From Prevotellaceae bacterium UBA2448 (lineage in GTDB: Bacteria > Bacteroidota > Bacteroidia > Bacteroidales > Bacteroidaceae), in contig DDQG01000009.1 of assembly GCA_002342585.1 (NCBI GenBank), positions 1 through 64,000 on the forward strand: a DNA stretch of 64,000 nt, read 5' to 3'. The translations under genes were made by a program, and so were the position numbers. A model generated the notes under the pieces. That model had not been told where the DNA came from and did no database searches. It worked only from the letters and a program-made list of their open reading frames with translations. Of this stretch, positions 52,298 through 61,231 are shown one piece after another. Positions within the stretch are counted from its first letter, which is position 1. Every line of letters begins with the position of its first letter.

Positions 52298-55211
52298 TGC
52301 TTTCTGCTCTTTGTGCATTTTCTGTGCCGTGAGCATTCTTTCCTCCGAAAATATTCAGTTTGTAGATTACGTGAATCATTCCGTAACTGTAGATGGAGTT
52401 GTATTCAGAATCGCTAGACTGCATAGCTGTGAGTACTCGGCTGATATTTGAACGTTTCTGCAGAATATCATTCCATTCAGCTGATATTGTCAACGCATTA
52501 CCTTTTAGGAACGATTTACTCAATTTAGCATTCCAAAGCAACTCATTGGTGTTCATTGCTGCAGTAGAGTAACCTCGACGACTGCTCATGCTGATGTCGG
52601 TATTGAAACTTATGCCGTTGTCGAAATTCAGGTTCATCTCAGCACCATAACTGAAGTTCCATGTGTCAAGATTGCTTGACGAAACGACATTGTTGTGTGA
52701 ATGATTATAGTTGAGATTTCCGTTTACACTTGCTTCGAACCAGTCTTTACGGAAACCGAACGATAGGCGTTCGTTGATTCCTAACTGCTTAGTTGAAGAA
52801 GTTTCTTCAATATATTTTTGAGGGTCTAAGTAACCTACTTGATGGTTATAGTTGAGCATAGTGAAAGTATTCACAGTAAAATATTTCTTCTCTCCCAGTC
52901 CACGGTTGTAACCAAATCCTGCGTATGTACTCCAGTTTCCGTTGATATTCTCCGGTCTTGTAGTGCGTACACCGGTTTCTTCATTATACCAAGTACGGTT
53001 TGAAATTGCGTTTTGTGTGAAGTTTATACCTCCAAACGAGAATATACCCTGCTGCAGTTCTGCATTGTATGTGTTGAAGTTAAGACGCAAGTTATGGTTG
53101 AGTGAAGACTTCAGTCCTGGGTTACCCTTTGTTATGTTCAGAGGGTTTGAGTCGTCAGTGATATCAAGCAAGTTTGTCATTGATGGTTGTGTAGTACGTG
53201 CCCAATAGTTTGCACGTAACTGAGTTTGCTTGTCAAACTGATAACGGAAATCCACTCGTGGTGCTACATTAAAAATGTTACGTGTTACGACTGGGTAATC
53301 TTTTCCCATATAATTGTAGTCGAGGGTAGAGTGCTGAGGCAGCAGGTCAATTCCTACACTGAAATTTGCCTGATCAGTCACCTTTCGGAAACTCAGTCCT
53401 ATGGTGTGGTTGAAATTTCTGTATTCAGAATATTGTGAAAGACTGTCTGCTTTGCCTCGAGTCTTTGCGTCGCTATTTGGCAAGAGCCCGTTTCTTATCA
53501 TCTCATCGAGAGCTCCAGCTACATCATATCGGTGAGAGTTAAGAGCATCACTCAGTTTTGTGAAGTAAACACCTGATGGATCGTCTGGCCATACGCTGGC
53601 ATTACGGTCACTTTCTGAGTAACTGTAGTTGAAACGATAACTGAATTGTAAGTATGTTTTATATGCTATAGGTTCTGAGTATGTGCCTTGCAAAGAGTAA
53701 TTGCGCGATTTGTTTGGTGTTGTGTAGTATCGGTTGTTATCGTTGGTGGGGCGAGTTCGATAGCTGATTCTTGAAGCAGAAAGTTGTTTGCTCTCCGAAT
53801 TAGAGAAACCTCCTGTTGCACGGAAAGTGATATTTCTTCCTTCTGTATTCAGTTTTCTGTTAGCCTGCAATTCTCCATTTGCTCCCTTGCTATTGTTGTA
53901 TGTCTGCTGATAGGTTTGGTTGGCATTGACGATAAAGTTGTAAATACTGCTTGTATTATCAATATTATCTATTGCATAGTCAATTGGATTACCTTCAATG
54001 CTATCAGGGTTCGTATTGAATGTAGCCGAGAGACTGCTGTTGTAACCGCGGTTTCTGGAGTAGTTGGCACTTGGACGGAATATGATATTGGTCATAGTGT
54101 CGGGTTTCCATTCGAAACGGAAGTCCATATTAGCAGAGATGTTGCTGGTTTTGTTTAAACTCTGAGAACGGCTGAAAGCTCCTTTTGATGTTACGAAACT
54201 CTGAACACTTGAATTGTTTGAAACATCTGTTCCGACATAACGGAAACGTACGTTACCACCAGTTTCCAGTTTTTCCGATGTGGTGGCAAAATTGAATCCA
54301 AGGTCTTTGCGTGCTTCCAGTCCGTTGCCTCCTCGTCCCCAGCCACGACCGCCGCCGCCTCCAAAACCACGATCTCCGATGTTGTTTGCTGAACCAATCA
54401 CAGTAAACTGCTTATTGTCTGTAAATCGGTTGAGCATCAACTTTTCTGTGTAGCGTCGCTGAGTACCTAGAGCAAGGTCAAGATTTCCGAACCATCCCTG
54501 ATTCATACCTTTTTTGATTGACAAGTCGAGTACAGTTTCCTCTTCTCCATCGTCAATACCAGTTACACGACTCAGGTCACTCTTTCTATCGTATGCTTTT
54601 ATCTTATCAACGATTTTTGTTGGGATATTCTTCAGAGCCATATTCTTGTCGTTAAGGAAAAATTCTTTTCCATCCACAAGAATTTTGTTCACAGTCTTTC
54701 CGTTGATTTTTATATTACCATCATCGTCGATTTCTGCACCTGGCAGTTTCTTGACGAGTTCCTCCAGAGCAGATCCTTCTGATGTGCGTATTGCTGAAGC
54801 ATTGAATACGAGTGAGTCACCTGCCACCTGTACTTGTGCTGCAGCAGCTGAAACGACTGCTTCCTTCAGCAGCTGGGAGTCATCTGAAAGGGTAATATAG
54901 CCTACATTGATATTCTTATCCTTCTGGTTTGTCAGATCAAGATTGATGAGATTGTCCTTATAACCGATAAAGGTTACCTTCAGTACGTATTTACCTTTTT
55001 TGATGTTTTTCAGGTTAAACGCACCCTTGATGTCTGTAGCAGCACCAGTAACCATTGTGCTATCCGGAAGTGATAAAACGCGTACTGTCGCAGAAATGAC
55101 AGATTCGTTTGTACTTTTATCGACAACTATACCAGTAACATTAAATTTGCTTTGTGCTTGGGTGAAAATGACATCTGCACAAAGCAAAAGCAGTAGTAAA
55201 ATCTTTTTCAC
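52242..55211 (-). CDS. outer-membrane beta-barrel protein with CarboxypepD_reg domain (TonB-receptor-like)
   Basis: A 989-residue exported protein, signal peptide about 1-19 (FTQAQ). Residues about 22-110 are a CarboxypepD_reg beta-sandwich, followed by a plug-like region (about 125-240, with LVKKLPGAEIDDDGNIKING) and a large barrel of the outer-membrane beta-barrel family 3 type. A Gly-rich loop lies at about 280-300 and an Arg/Gly/Pro-rich tail ends the protein (GGGGQRPGGGGPRRQ). This group is close to TonB-dependent receptors but lacks SusC signatures, and no SusD is adjacent. The tail is antisense to the VanZ-like gene's 3' end. The ligand is unknown. Confidence 0.85.
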   Translation of the reverse strand: MKKILLLLLLCADVIFTQAQSKFNVTGIVVDKSTNESVISATVRVLSLPDSTMVTGAATDIKGAFNLKNIKKGKYVLKVTFIGYKDNLINLDLTNQKDKNINVGYITLSDDSQLLKEAVVSAAAAQVQVAGDSLVFNASAIRTSEGSALEELVKKLPGAEIDDDGNIKINGKTVNKILVDGKEFFLNDKNMALKNIPTKIVDKIKAYDRKSDLSRVTGIDDGEEETVLDLSIKKGMNQGWFGNLDLALGTQRRYTEKLMLNRFTDNKQFTVIGSANNIGDRGFGGGGGRGWGRGGNGLEARKDLGFNFATTSEKLETGGNVRFRYVGTDVSNNSSVQSFVTSKGAFSRSQSLNKTSNISANMDFRFEWKPDTMTNIIFRPSANYSRNRGYNSSLSATFNTNPDSIEGNPIDYAIDNIDNTSSIYNFIVNANQTYQQTYNNSKGANGELQANRKLNTEGRNITFRATGGFSNSESKQLSASRISYRTRPTNDNNRYYTTPNKSRNYSLQGTYSEPIAYKTYLQFSYRFNYSYSESDRNASVWPDDPSGVYFTKLSDALNSHRYDVAGALDEMIRNGLLPNSDAKTRGKADSLSQYSEYRNFNHTIGLSFRKVTDQANFSVGIDLLPQHSTLDYNYMGKDYPVVTRNIFNVAPRVDFRYQFDKQTQLRANYWARTTQPSMTNLLDITDDSNPLNITKGNPGLKSSLNHNLRLNFNTYNAELQQGIFSFGGINFTQNAISNRTWYNEETGVRTTRPENINGNWSTYAGFGYNRGLGEKKYFTVNTFTMLNYNHQVGYLDPQKYIEETSSTKQLGINERLSFGFRKDWFEASVNGNLNYNHSHNNVVSSSNLDTWNFSYGAEMNLNFDNGISFNTDISMSSRRGYSTAAMNTNELLWNAKLSKSFLKGNALTISAEWNDILQKRSNISRVLTAMQSSDSEYNSIYSYGMIHVIYKLNIFGGKNAHGTENAQRAESIRMGGGGQRPGGGGPRRQ

Positions 55212-55236
55212 TTTTATGTTTTTTCTAGTTTGACTG

Positions 55237-55244
55237 CAAAGTTA
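55237..55244 (-). promoter_or_regulatory. -7 box for the beta-barrel gene
   Basis: TAACTTTG on the minus strand, 25 nt upstream of the ATG at 55211. No -33 match at 19-21 nt. The 270-nt gap 55212-55481 otherwise holds AT-rich sequence and the HU promoter box. Confidence 0.5.
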
Positions 55245-55447
55245 GTCTATGGTTTAATATATAATGTGAAAAATACAATTTTTAAGTTATTATATGTCCC
55301 TTTTTAACAGTCATTACGAAATAAATGTAATCAAATTTAAAGACCAATGTGACAATCTATGTGCTACTTTGTATAAATCCTTTGTTTTAGAGACTTTCCA
55401 AAAGTAAAATATTTCGTATTTTGTTTTTAAATTCAATTATTTATCTC

Positions 55448-55455
55448 TACCTTTG
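55448..55455 (+). promoter_or_regulatory. -7 box for the HU gene
   Basis: TACCTTTG exactly matches TAnnTTTG, 26 nt upstream of ATG 55482. A TTTG lies at 55420-55423, but the spacing of 24 nt is longer than usual. Confidence 0.55.
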
Positions 55456-55481
55456 CACTAAATCAATAAAACCCATATAAT

Positions 55482-55757
55482 ATGACTAAAGCAGAAATTG
55501 TTGCACAGATAAGCAACGAGACAGGTATTGAGAGCAAGAAGGTTCTCACAGTAGTAGAAGCTCTCATGGTAACTATTAAAGATACTATTTCAAAAGATGA
55601 AGACATCTTCCTTCGTGGATTCGGTACATTCACTACTAAAACTCGCAAGGAGAAAATCGGTCGTTTGATTAAGGAAAATAAATCTGTTGTTGTTCCAGAA
55701 CACAAGATTCCTTATTTCAAGCCTGCAGATGTATTCAAAGACATGCTTTTGAAGTAA
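55482..55757 (+). CDS. HU-family DNA-binding protein
   Basis: A 91-residue HU/IHF-type nucleoid protein. The N-terminal helices (MTKAEIVAQISNETGI) lead into LRGFGTFTTKTRKEKIGRL, the beta-arm, then the conserved PxFKPADVFKD-like end. It bends DNA nonspecifically or semi-specifically. Length is standard. The gene has its own -7 box and is closed by a terminator at 55784-55838, so it is expressed separately from the glycosyltransferases downstream, apart from possible read-through. Confidence 0.92.
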   Translation: MTKAEIVAQISNETGIESKKVLTVVEALMVTIKDTISKDEDIFLRGFGTFTTKTRKEKIGRLIKENKSVVVPEHKIPYFKPADVFKDMLLK

Positions 55758-55783
55758 TCCTTTTTAGCAACAAAATTTTAAGC

Positions 55784-55838
55784 AATGCAAAATGTAAGAT
55801 AAGTGCAACTACAGATATTTTACATTTTGCATTTTTGT
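55784..55838 (+). terminator. Rho-independent terminator after HU
   Basis: AATGCAAAATGTAA (55784-55797) pairs perfectly with 55820-55833 around a 22-nt loop and is followed by TTTTTG. The stem is AT-rich, so it may be leaky towards the next gene. Confidence 0.75.
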
Positions 55839-55868
55839 TTTCCTCTAATTGTCAAACCTGTTGATACC

Positions 55869-56666
55869 ATGATGTGCCTTGATGTTCTTATATGTACTAT
55901 AGATGCTGGAATACGTCGGATTCCCGATGTGTTGCTGCCATCTGCTGAAGGAGTATCGTGGGTTGTGTCGATGCAATATACTGACAAGAAGTTTTTGGAT
56001 GAAATTCCTACAGAACTGCAGACTCGTCCTGATGTCACCCTGACACTTCTCGAGGGAAAGGGTTTGAGTGCTAATCGCAATAATGCAATTGCTCATTCTC
56101 GTGGCGACATAATGCTGATAGCCGATGACGATTGTAGATATACAGCAGACTCGCTTCGTGAGATTATTCATTTCTTCGAGATGAATCCATCGTACGATAT
56201 TGTTTGTTTTGCGGCAGCCGACTACGAAGGCAATTCTCTGAAAACCTATCCGTCTCAACTTACTTCGTTCGTGAAAGCTTTTCATGATGGTTTTTATCCG
56301 GCTTCAGTTGAAATTGCTATGCGTCGCAGTTTAGGACTTTTCTTTGATACTCGTTTCGGATTGGGTAGCCAGTATCTATGTGCTGGTGAAGAAGATGTGC
56401 TGATAAAGGATGCCTTGACAGCAGGGTATAACGTAGTGGTAAATCCGATGACAATTGTACGTACCGATAGGAATACTACTGGACAGATATTTCTTGGAAA
56501 CAAACAGATGCAGCTTACCAAAGGTGCTGTATTCAATTATCTTTTCGGAACTGCAGAAGCCTTATGGCGTAGTGTGAAAGAAGCTGGCTTCTATCTCGTT
56601 CATCATCATGCCAATCCATTTCCTATATTATATAATATGTTACGTGGTATATGGATATTACGATAG
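55869..56666 (+). CDS. GT2-like glycosyltransferase
   Basis: About 265 residues. LDVLICTIDAGIRR opens the GT-A fold, KGLSANRNNAIAHSRGD follows, and IADDDCRYT carries the DxD metal site. GEEDVLIKDA is the acceptor-side motif. It is cytoplasmic and membrane-associated. The frame extends 22 codons further up to a TTG (55803), but this lies within the HU terminator, so ATG 55869 (or 55872) is chosen. The last 16 bp overlap the next glycosyltransferase. First gene of the surface-glycan cluster; specificity unknown. Confidence 0.8.
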   Translation: MMCLDVLICTIDAGIRRIPDVLLPSAEGVSWVVSMQYTDKKFLDEIPTELQTRPDVTLTLLEGKGLSANRNNAIAHSRGDIMLIADDDCRYTADSLREIIHFFEMNPSYDIVCFAAADYEGNSLKTYPSQLTSFVKAFHDGFYPASVEIAMRRSLGLFFDTRFGLGSQYLCAGEEDVLIKDALTAGYNVVVNPMTIVRTDRNTTGQIFLGNKQMQLTKGAVFNYLFGTAEALWRSVKEAGFYLVHHHANPFPILYNMLRGIWILR

Positions 56667-57544
56667 TTATTCCAATATATAATCGCAAGGACTACATCCG
56701 TAAGACCTTGGAAAGCATTGACGAGAAATACCCTCTGATACTTGTAGATAATGGAAGTACTGACGGTAGTTTTGAATTGTGTAGCGAGATTGTTTCGCAA
56801 CGAAAACATACTATTCTTGTTACAGAACCGAAACCTGGAGCGGCTGCTGCACGAAACAAAGGACTGGCTTTGTGTCAGACCCGCTGGATTTATTTCTTCG
56901 ATTCTGACGACATCTTTACAGGTCTTCCTATCTCTTGGAATGTAGATGCCGATGTGGTTTTTTTCCCTACTCGTATTGATGTGAATGGTCAGTTGCGTAC
57001 ACGTGACTACCAGGTTCCTACTGCTCCACATGTACATATACTTAATTCAATGCTGAACACCCTGGGAATGATTTTCTGTACAGATTTTTTACGCAGTTCA
57101 GGTGGATGGAACGAATCGTGTTTGGTGTGGGATGACTGGGAACTGGGACTTCGTGTTCTTCTGCATCATGCAAAGGTTGATTATATCACAAAACAACCAT
57201 ATCATGTTATCAGTCTTCATTCCGACAGTATAACTGGTGATAGCTTATCTTCGCGTGTTGATAAAATTATTGGTACTTTGGGTGTTGCCTTCGATGATAT
57301 TGTCAATTCGCCCCTTGAAGGAAAAGAAAAACAGAAAGCCTTTGCAGCTCTTTTCTACCGTTGTTATATTTTGAGTGGAAAGATGTTGGTTGATGGAAAT
57401 GCTGATTGCAGTTCAAAGGTCGATGAATTTATCTATGACCGATTCCGTGTAAACCGTCAGAGCCATATGATGGGACAGATGCTTCGTTGGGCAACTGCAA
57501 AGGGTGTCAGAGGAGTTTGGCGTATAGCTCTTCGTATTGTTTAG
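56651..57544 (+). CDS. GT2-family glycosyltransferase
   Basis: A 297-residue GT-A enzyme. DITIVIPIYNRKDYI, LILVDNGSTDGS and the metal-binding FFDSDDIF (near residue 83) are standard GT2. KPGAAAARNKGL matches the nucleotide-sugar loop. WDDWELGLR (near residue 158) is the ED-type acceptor motif. It overlaps the upstream gene by 16 bp and the convergent GT4 gene by 38 bp. Part of the surface-glycan cluster; the sugar added is unknown. Confidence 0.87.
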   Translation: MDITIVIPIYNRKDYIRKTLESIDEKYPLILVDNGSTDGSFELCSEIVSQRKHTILVTEPKPGAAAARNKGLALCQTRWIYFFDSDDIFTGLPISWNVDADVVFFPTRIDVNGQLRTRDYQVPTAPHVHILNSMLNTLGMIFCTDFLRSSGGWNESCLVWDDWELGLRVLLHHAKVDYITKQPYHVISLHSDSITGDSLSSRVDKIIGTLGVAFDDIVNSPLEGKEKQKAFAALFYRCYILSGKMLVDGNADCSSKVDEFIYDRFRVNRQSHMMGQMLRWATAKGVRGVWRIALRIV

Positions 57545-58613
57545 CCACTTTTATATAGTCGTGATGCTTTTCTATGTACTCTATACTCTGACGTTTTAGT
57601 TCTGGTATACGTTCGGGGTGTAGTACGATTTGTTCTATTTCGTGGTAACAACTTTCGTAATTCGGTTGCACATTGATAATTGGTCGCAAATGGTCTTCTC
57701 CCAATATTTCGTAATTCTCCGGCTCTCCACCACCTATGTCTATGATTCCTTTCGACATAGCTTCTAAAGAGTTCATGGAAGGTGTATAAGAATAAATCTG
57801 GTCAAGAATAATATCATTCTCTTCCATAATCTTCTGATACTGTGCAAATGGCACACCTTCTACGATATTTATTTTTACTTTGTCTGGATAATTTTCCTTA
57901 ACGGCTTCTGCCGCTTTCAATAGAATGTCCGTGCCTTTATATGAATGGCGTTCTGGAGAAATTCCAATGAATAGTGATACTTTCGAAGGAATCTTGAATG
58001 CTTCATCAGTTTTTTTCTCTTTGGGCTTGATAGGAAAGGGGATGAAAGTCATCTTGTCCTTTAGTTCTGGCACAGCATTATATGTTGCCCAATATTCGTA
58101 TAGTCCAGCAACTATAGCATCACAGTCTTTTGCTACATACTTACACAGAGTTTCTTTTGCAGTTCCGATTACATCGTTTCGGAACAGTTCTGCAGGTTCG
58201 TCATGTCTTATAGTTTCTCCTATATTGAAATCGCTGTAGCGAAGCGGGCGGATATCTGTATTCACCTGTGCCCAATAGTAGTCCATGCCAAATGCCCCCA
58301 TAACAATCTTGCGGTTGTGTTTACGCAGATAATTGTAAAATGGTGCTAAGCGTTCTGCCTTCAGTTCCAGGAATATGGGATTGATAAGTTGTACTATGTC
58401 ATACCCCCTCATCTTGGGTAGGGCTTTCATCATTCGCCACACGAACGAAAAAGTTCCCTTGAGTCCGAAGTCGCGTTTCAAGTCAATGTCTCTCGGGTAG
58501 TTTTTCCAGAAGTCACCTGTACTGGCAACTACACATTCGTGCCCCAGCGCCTTCAGTCCTTCTGCTAAGGTGTTGTGAACATTCGAGTAGTCGCCCAGTA
58601 GGAGTATTTTCAT
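57507..58613 (-). CDS. GT4-like glycosyltransferase
   Basis: A 368-residue GT-B enzyme. MKILLLGDYSNVHNTLAEGL is the N-terminal Rossmann start, and PERHSYKGTDILLKA begins the C-terminal donor-binding domain. The acidic pair expected near the C-terminus appears as NSLEAMSKG, less canonical than EGFGLPxxE. It runs against the direction of the cluster, with its own -7 box at 58643-58650, and overlaps the upstream plus-strand GT2 gene by 38 bp at their 3' ends. Probable sugar transferase for the same surface glycan. Confidence 0.8.
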   Translation of the reverse strand: MKILLLGDYSNVHNTLAEGLKALGHECVVASTGDFWKNYPRDIDLKRDFGLKGTFSFVWRMMKALPKMRGYDIVQLINPIFLELKAERLAPFYNYLRKHNRKIVMGAFGMDYYWAQVNTDIRPLRYSDFNIGETIRHDEPAELFRNDVIGTAKETLCKYVAKDCDAIVAGLYEYWATYNAVPELKDKMTFIPFPIKPKEKKTDEAFKIPSKVSLFIGISPERHSYKGTDILLKAAEAVKENYPDKVKINIVEGVPFAQYQKIMEENDIILDQIYSYTPSMNSLEAMSKGIIDIGGGEPENYEILGEDHLRPIINVQPNYESCYHEIEQIVLHPERIPELKRQSIEYIEKHHDYIKVAKQYEELYAKLL

Positions 58614-58642
58614 TATTTCTAGACTTTTGATTAAATACCGTG

Positions 58643-58650
58643 CAAAAATA
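58643..58650 (-). promoter_or_regulatory. -7 box for the minus-strand GT4 gene
   Basis: TATTTTTG on the minus strand matches TAnnTTTG, 29 nt upstream of the ATG at 58613. No -33 TTTG was found. Confidence 0.45.
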
Positions 58651-58699
58651 GCAATTTTTTATGTATTATTACGTTATTATTTATAATAAAAGTAAATTC

Positions 58700-59740
58700 A
58701 TGTCAACTCTTTTTGGTCGGGCTCTCAGATATATCCAGCGGCATACAAAACGTGCTTTGTATGCCAACCGTTTTTACAACTGGTATATCTTCTCCCGAAA
58801 ACTGAGTCGCTTGTGGTATGAAGCTGCAAACAAACACTATGCCAATAGTATGGCATATAGTGAAAGGGCTCAAAGCAAAACTGTTATCTTTCTCTGCAAC
58901 GGATTTGTAGAACACGGAGGATGGGGCGATCGCTTGAAAGGTATTCTTTCCACATATGCTGTATGTAAAAATATCGGAGTAGATTTTCGTCTTTCGTTCA
59001 CTTCTCCTTTCCCGCTTACTGATTATCTCGTTCCCAATACTTATGATTGGACAATCGGTGAGGATGAAGTCATATACGACCGTACTGTCTCTGATGTCAT
59101 CACTCTTGAAATTGGTGCTGAAACAGACTGGCAGGCTCGCAAGCAATACGATTATTTGAAAGAGAATATATTGCGTTCCTCAGCTCGTCAGATTCATGTT
59201 TATACCAATGCTCATTTTGCATACAATCACGGATTCTCAGAGTTGTTCAACGAACTGTTTAAACCTACAGAGCGTCTTCGTGTTTCGCTTGAAAAATGTA
59301 AACTCGAACTCGGATATGATTATGTCAGTGTTTCTTCGCGTTTCATAAACAGTCTTGGCGATTTCGAAGATACGCAGAAGATGAATGCTTTGCCACAACC
59401 CTTACGACAACAACTTTTGGACAGATGTGTCGAACAGGTTCGTCTGCTCCATGAATCCAATCCTAATAGTCGTATTCTCGTCTGTTCCGATAGTTCCACA
59501 TTCCTTAACGCCGTATCCGCTTTTCCTTATACATATGTGTATAGTGGTAGAATGGTGCATTTCGACATAAACAATCCCGACCACAGTTACGAACTATACG
59601 AAAAGACATTTGTTGACTTTATGTTGATAGCTGAAGCAACACATATATACCGACTTGAAACCCGTTGGGTACGCAATAGTGGTTTTCCTTATGCGGCTTC
59701 AAAGGTTTACGGACATCCATTCCATAGCATTTGTTTTTGA
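58700..59740 (+). CDS. fucosyltransferase-superfamily (GT-B) protein
   Basis: About 346 residues. EHGGWGDRLKG (residues 71-81) resembles the GG-GDR loop of the NodZ/FUT8/alpha-1,2-fucosyltransferase superfamily, and RILVCSDSSTF near residue 255 resembles its second, GDP-sugar-side motif. A basic N-terminal helix may touch the membrane. A longer frame from ATG 58661 adds 13 hydrophobic or basic residues and cannot be excluded. It is followed 2 nt later by the flippase. GDP-fucose as donor is an inference from superfamily only. Confidence 0.65.
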   Translation: MSTLFGRALRYIQRHTKRALYANRFYNWYIFSRKLSRLWYEAANKHYANSMAYSERAQSKTVIFLCNGFVEHGGWGDRLKGILSTYAVCKNIGVDFRLSFTSPFPLTDYLVPNTYDWTIGEDEVIYDRTVSDVITLEIGAETDWQARKQYDYLKENILRSSARQIHVYTNAHFAYNHGFSELFNELFKPTERLRVSLEKCKLELGYDYVSVSSRFINSLGDFEDTQKMNALPQPLRQQLLDRCVEQVRLLHESNPNSRILVCSDSSTFLNAVSAFPYTYVYSGRMVHFDINNPDHSYELYEKTFVDFMLIAEATHIYRLETRWVRNSGFPYAASKVYGHPFHSICF

Positions 59741-59742
59741 TT

Positions 59743-61230
59743 ATGAGTGAAGAACAGGTCAAACAGGAAAAGAAGATATATCAGCAAATTATGAAGGGAA
59801 CAGCGGTGTTTGGCGGTTCTCAGATGATAAATATGCTTGCCAATGTCATCAAGGGGAAGTTCACGGCTATCTTCCTTGGTGCCAGTGGTATGGGCGTTTC
59901 TTCTTTGCTTGGTTCTGCTCTTTCACCATTTCAGCAGTTCTTTACCTTCAGTTTGCCAGTAGCTGGCGTACGCGACATTGCCTCCCAGCAGGATGAAGAT
60001 TCGAAGGCTCGTTCTATGCTTATATTTCGTAGGGTGTTATATGCTTTGGCATTTCTCGGCATGATTACAATGGCTTTAAGTTCAACTCTTCTGAGCCAAT
60101 CTACATTCGGCAACAACGAATATTCGTTATGGTTTGTTGGAATGTCGGTAGCGCTGTTGTTCTTCATTCTTACTGCAGCAGAGAATACAATACTGCAGGG
60201 CTATCGTCACCTGAAAGCTTACGCAATGACTTCTGTTGTTGGTTCCGTTTGCGGACTTCTGATTACCGTTCCCCTTTACTGGATGTACGGAATCGGTGGT
60301 ATAGTGCCATCAATGATGATTCTCTCCTTTGTTACCTTTGTCTTCTCCCGCTATTTCACTTCCAGAATCGGTATAAAGTCCGTCAGTCTCTCATGGCGCG
60401 AAACACTTTCTGGTAGTCGTACTATGCTTATGATGGGTGGGGCAATGATGCTTGCAGGATTGTTAGGTGCTCTCAGTACATATTTCACAAATACCTTCAT
60501 TCGTAGTTATGGTAACATGTCTGATATAGGCCTTTACAACGCAGCCACTATAGTGACAATACAATGTACTACATTGGTCTTTTCTTCTATGTCTGCCGAC
60601 TATTATCCGCATCTTTCCGAGTTGTTGGAATATAAAGACCGAATGCAGAAATTTGTTCAGAAGGAAGGTGAGGTGGTACTACTGGTTATGGCACCTCTTA
60701 TTTCGCTGCTGATTCTCTTTTCAGCTGTAATTGTCAGGGTACTGCTTACCTCCGAGTTTGACTCAATAATACCACTCTTGCGTCTTATCGCCCTCAGTTT
60801 CATGGGTAGGGCTTTTTGTTTTCCACTCGACTATGTCTGTCTGGCTAAGGGCGACAAATCGTTCTTCTTTTGGGTCGATGGTGTGTGGACTAATATAAAG
60901 ACCTTCCTGCTATGTGTTTGCGGCTATTATTTCTTCGGACTCATAGGTTTGGGTTATGCTATGCTCGCCAATGCCTTCATCGATATAATCGTTTCTGCTG
61001 TTCTCAATAAAAAGAGATATCAGGTTAGCTACAATAGCCATTACCTCAAGATGTTCATGTACCTTCTTCTTGTGAATGTACTAGTCCTTGGGGCTTCATA
61101 CATACACACTCCGTTTTTGAGTTACTCGTTGATGCTATTCCTTGTGGTAGCAATATGTATAGTCTCTCTGATTCAGATTTTTACACGTATCCGAGGCAAA
61201 CACATACAGACATATAAAACCAAACCGTGA
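59743..61230 (+). CDS. polysaccharide flippase of the MATE/Wzx type
   Basis: A 495-residue integral membrane protein with about 12-14 hydrophobic helices and the GTAVFGGSQMINMLANVIKGK opening of O-antigen translocases. It should move lipid-linked oligosaccharide across the cytoplasmic membrane. The ATG at 59743 is preferred; four additional upstream codons would overlap the preceding stop. It is 2 nt from the fucosyltransferase-like gene and 1 nt from the next GT2 gene, so the three are co-translated. No Wzy polymerase is visible inside the window. Confidence 0.87.
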   Translation: MSEEQVKQEKKIYQQIMKGTAVFGGSQMINMLANVIKGKFTAIFLGASGMGVSSLLGSALSPFQQFFTFSLPVAGVRDIASQQDEDSKARSMLIFRRVLYALAFLGMITMALSSTLLSQSTFGNNEYSLWFVGMSVALLFFILTAAENTILQGYRHLKAYAMTSVVGSVCGLLITVPLYWMYGIGGIVPSMMILSFVTFVFSRYFTSRIGIKSVSLSWRETLSGSRTMLMMGGAMMLAGLLGALSTYFTNTFIRSYGNMSDIGLYNAATIVTIQCTTLVFSSMSADYYPHLSELLEYKDRMQKFVQKEGEVVLLVMAPLISLLILFSAVIVRVLLTSEFDSIIPLLRLIALSFMGRAFCFPLDYVCLAKGDKSFFFWVDGVWTNIKTFLLCVCGYYFFGLIGLGYAMLANAFIDIIVSAVLNKKRYQVSYNSHYLKMFMYLLLVNVLVLGASYIHTPFLSYSLMLFLVVAICIVSLIQIFTRIRGKHIQTYKTKP

Positions 61231-61231
61231 C

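Noticed and set aside
55803..55868. N-terminal extension of the first glycan-cluster GT2
   Set aside because: The extended frame starts at TTG inside the loop of the HU terminator and encodes a hydrophobic run unrelated to GT2 openings.
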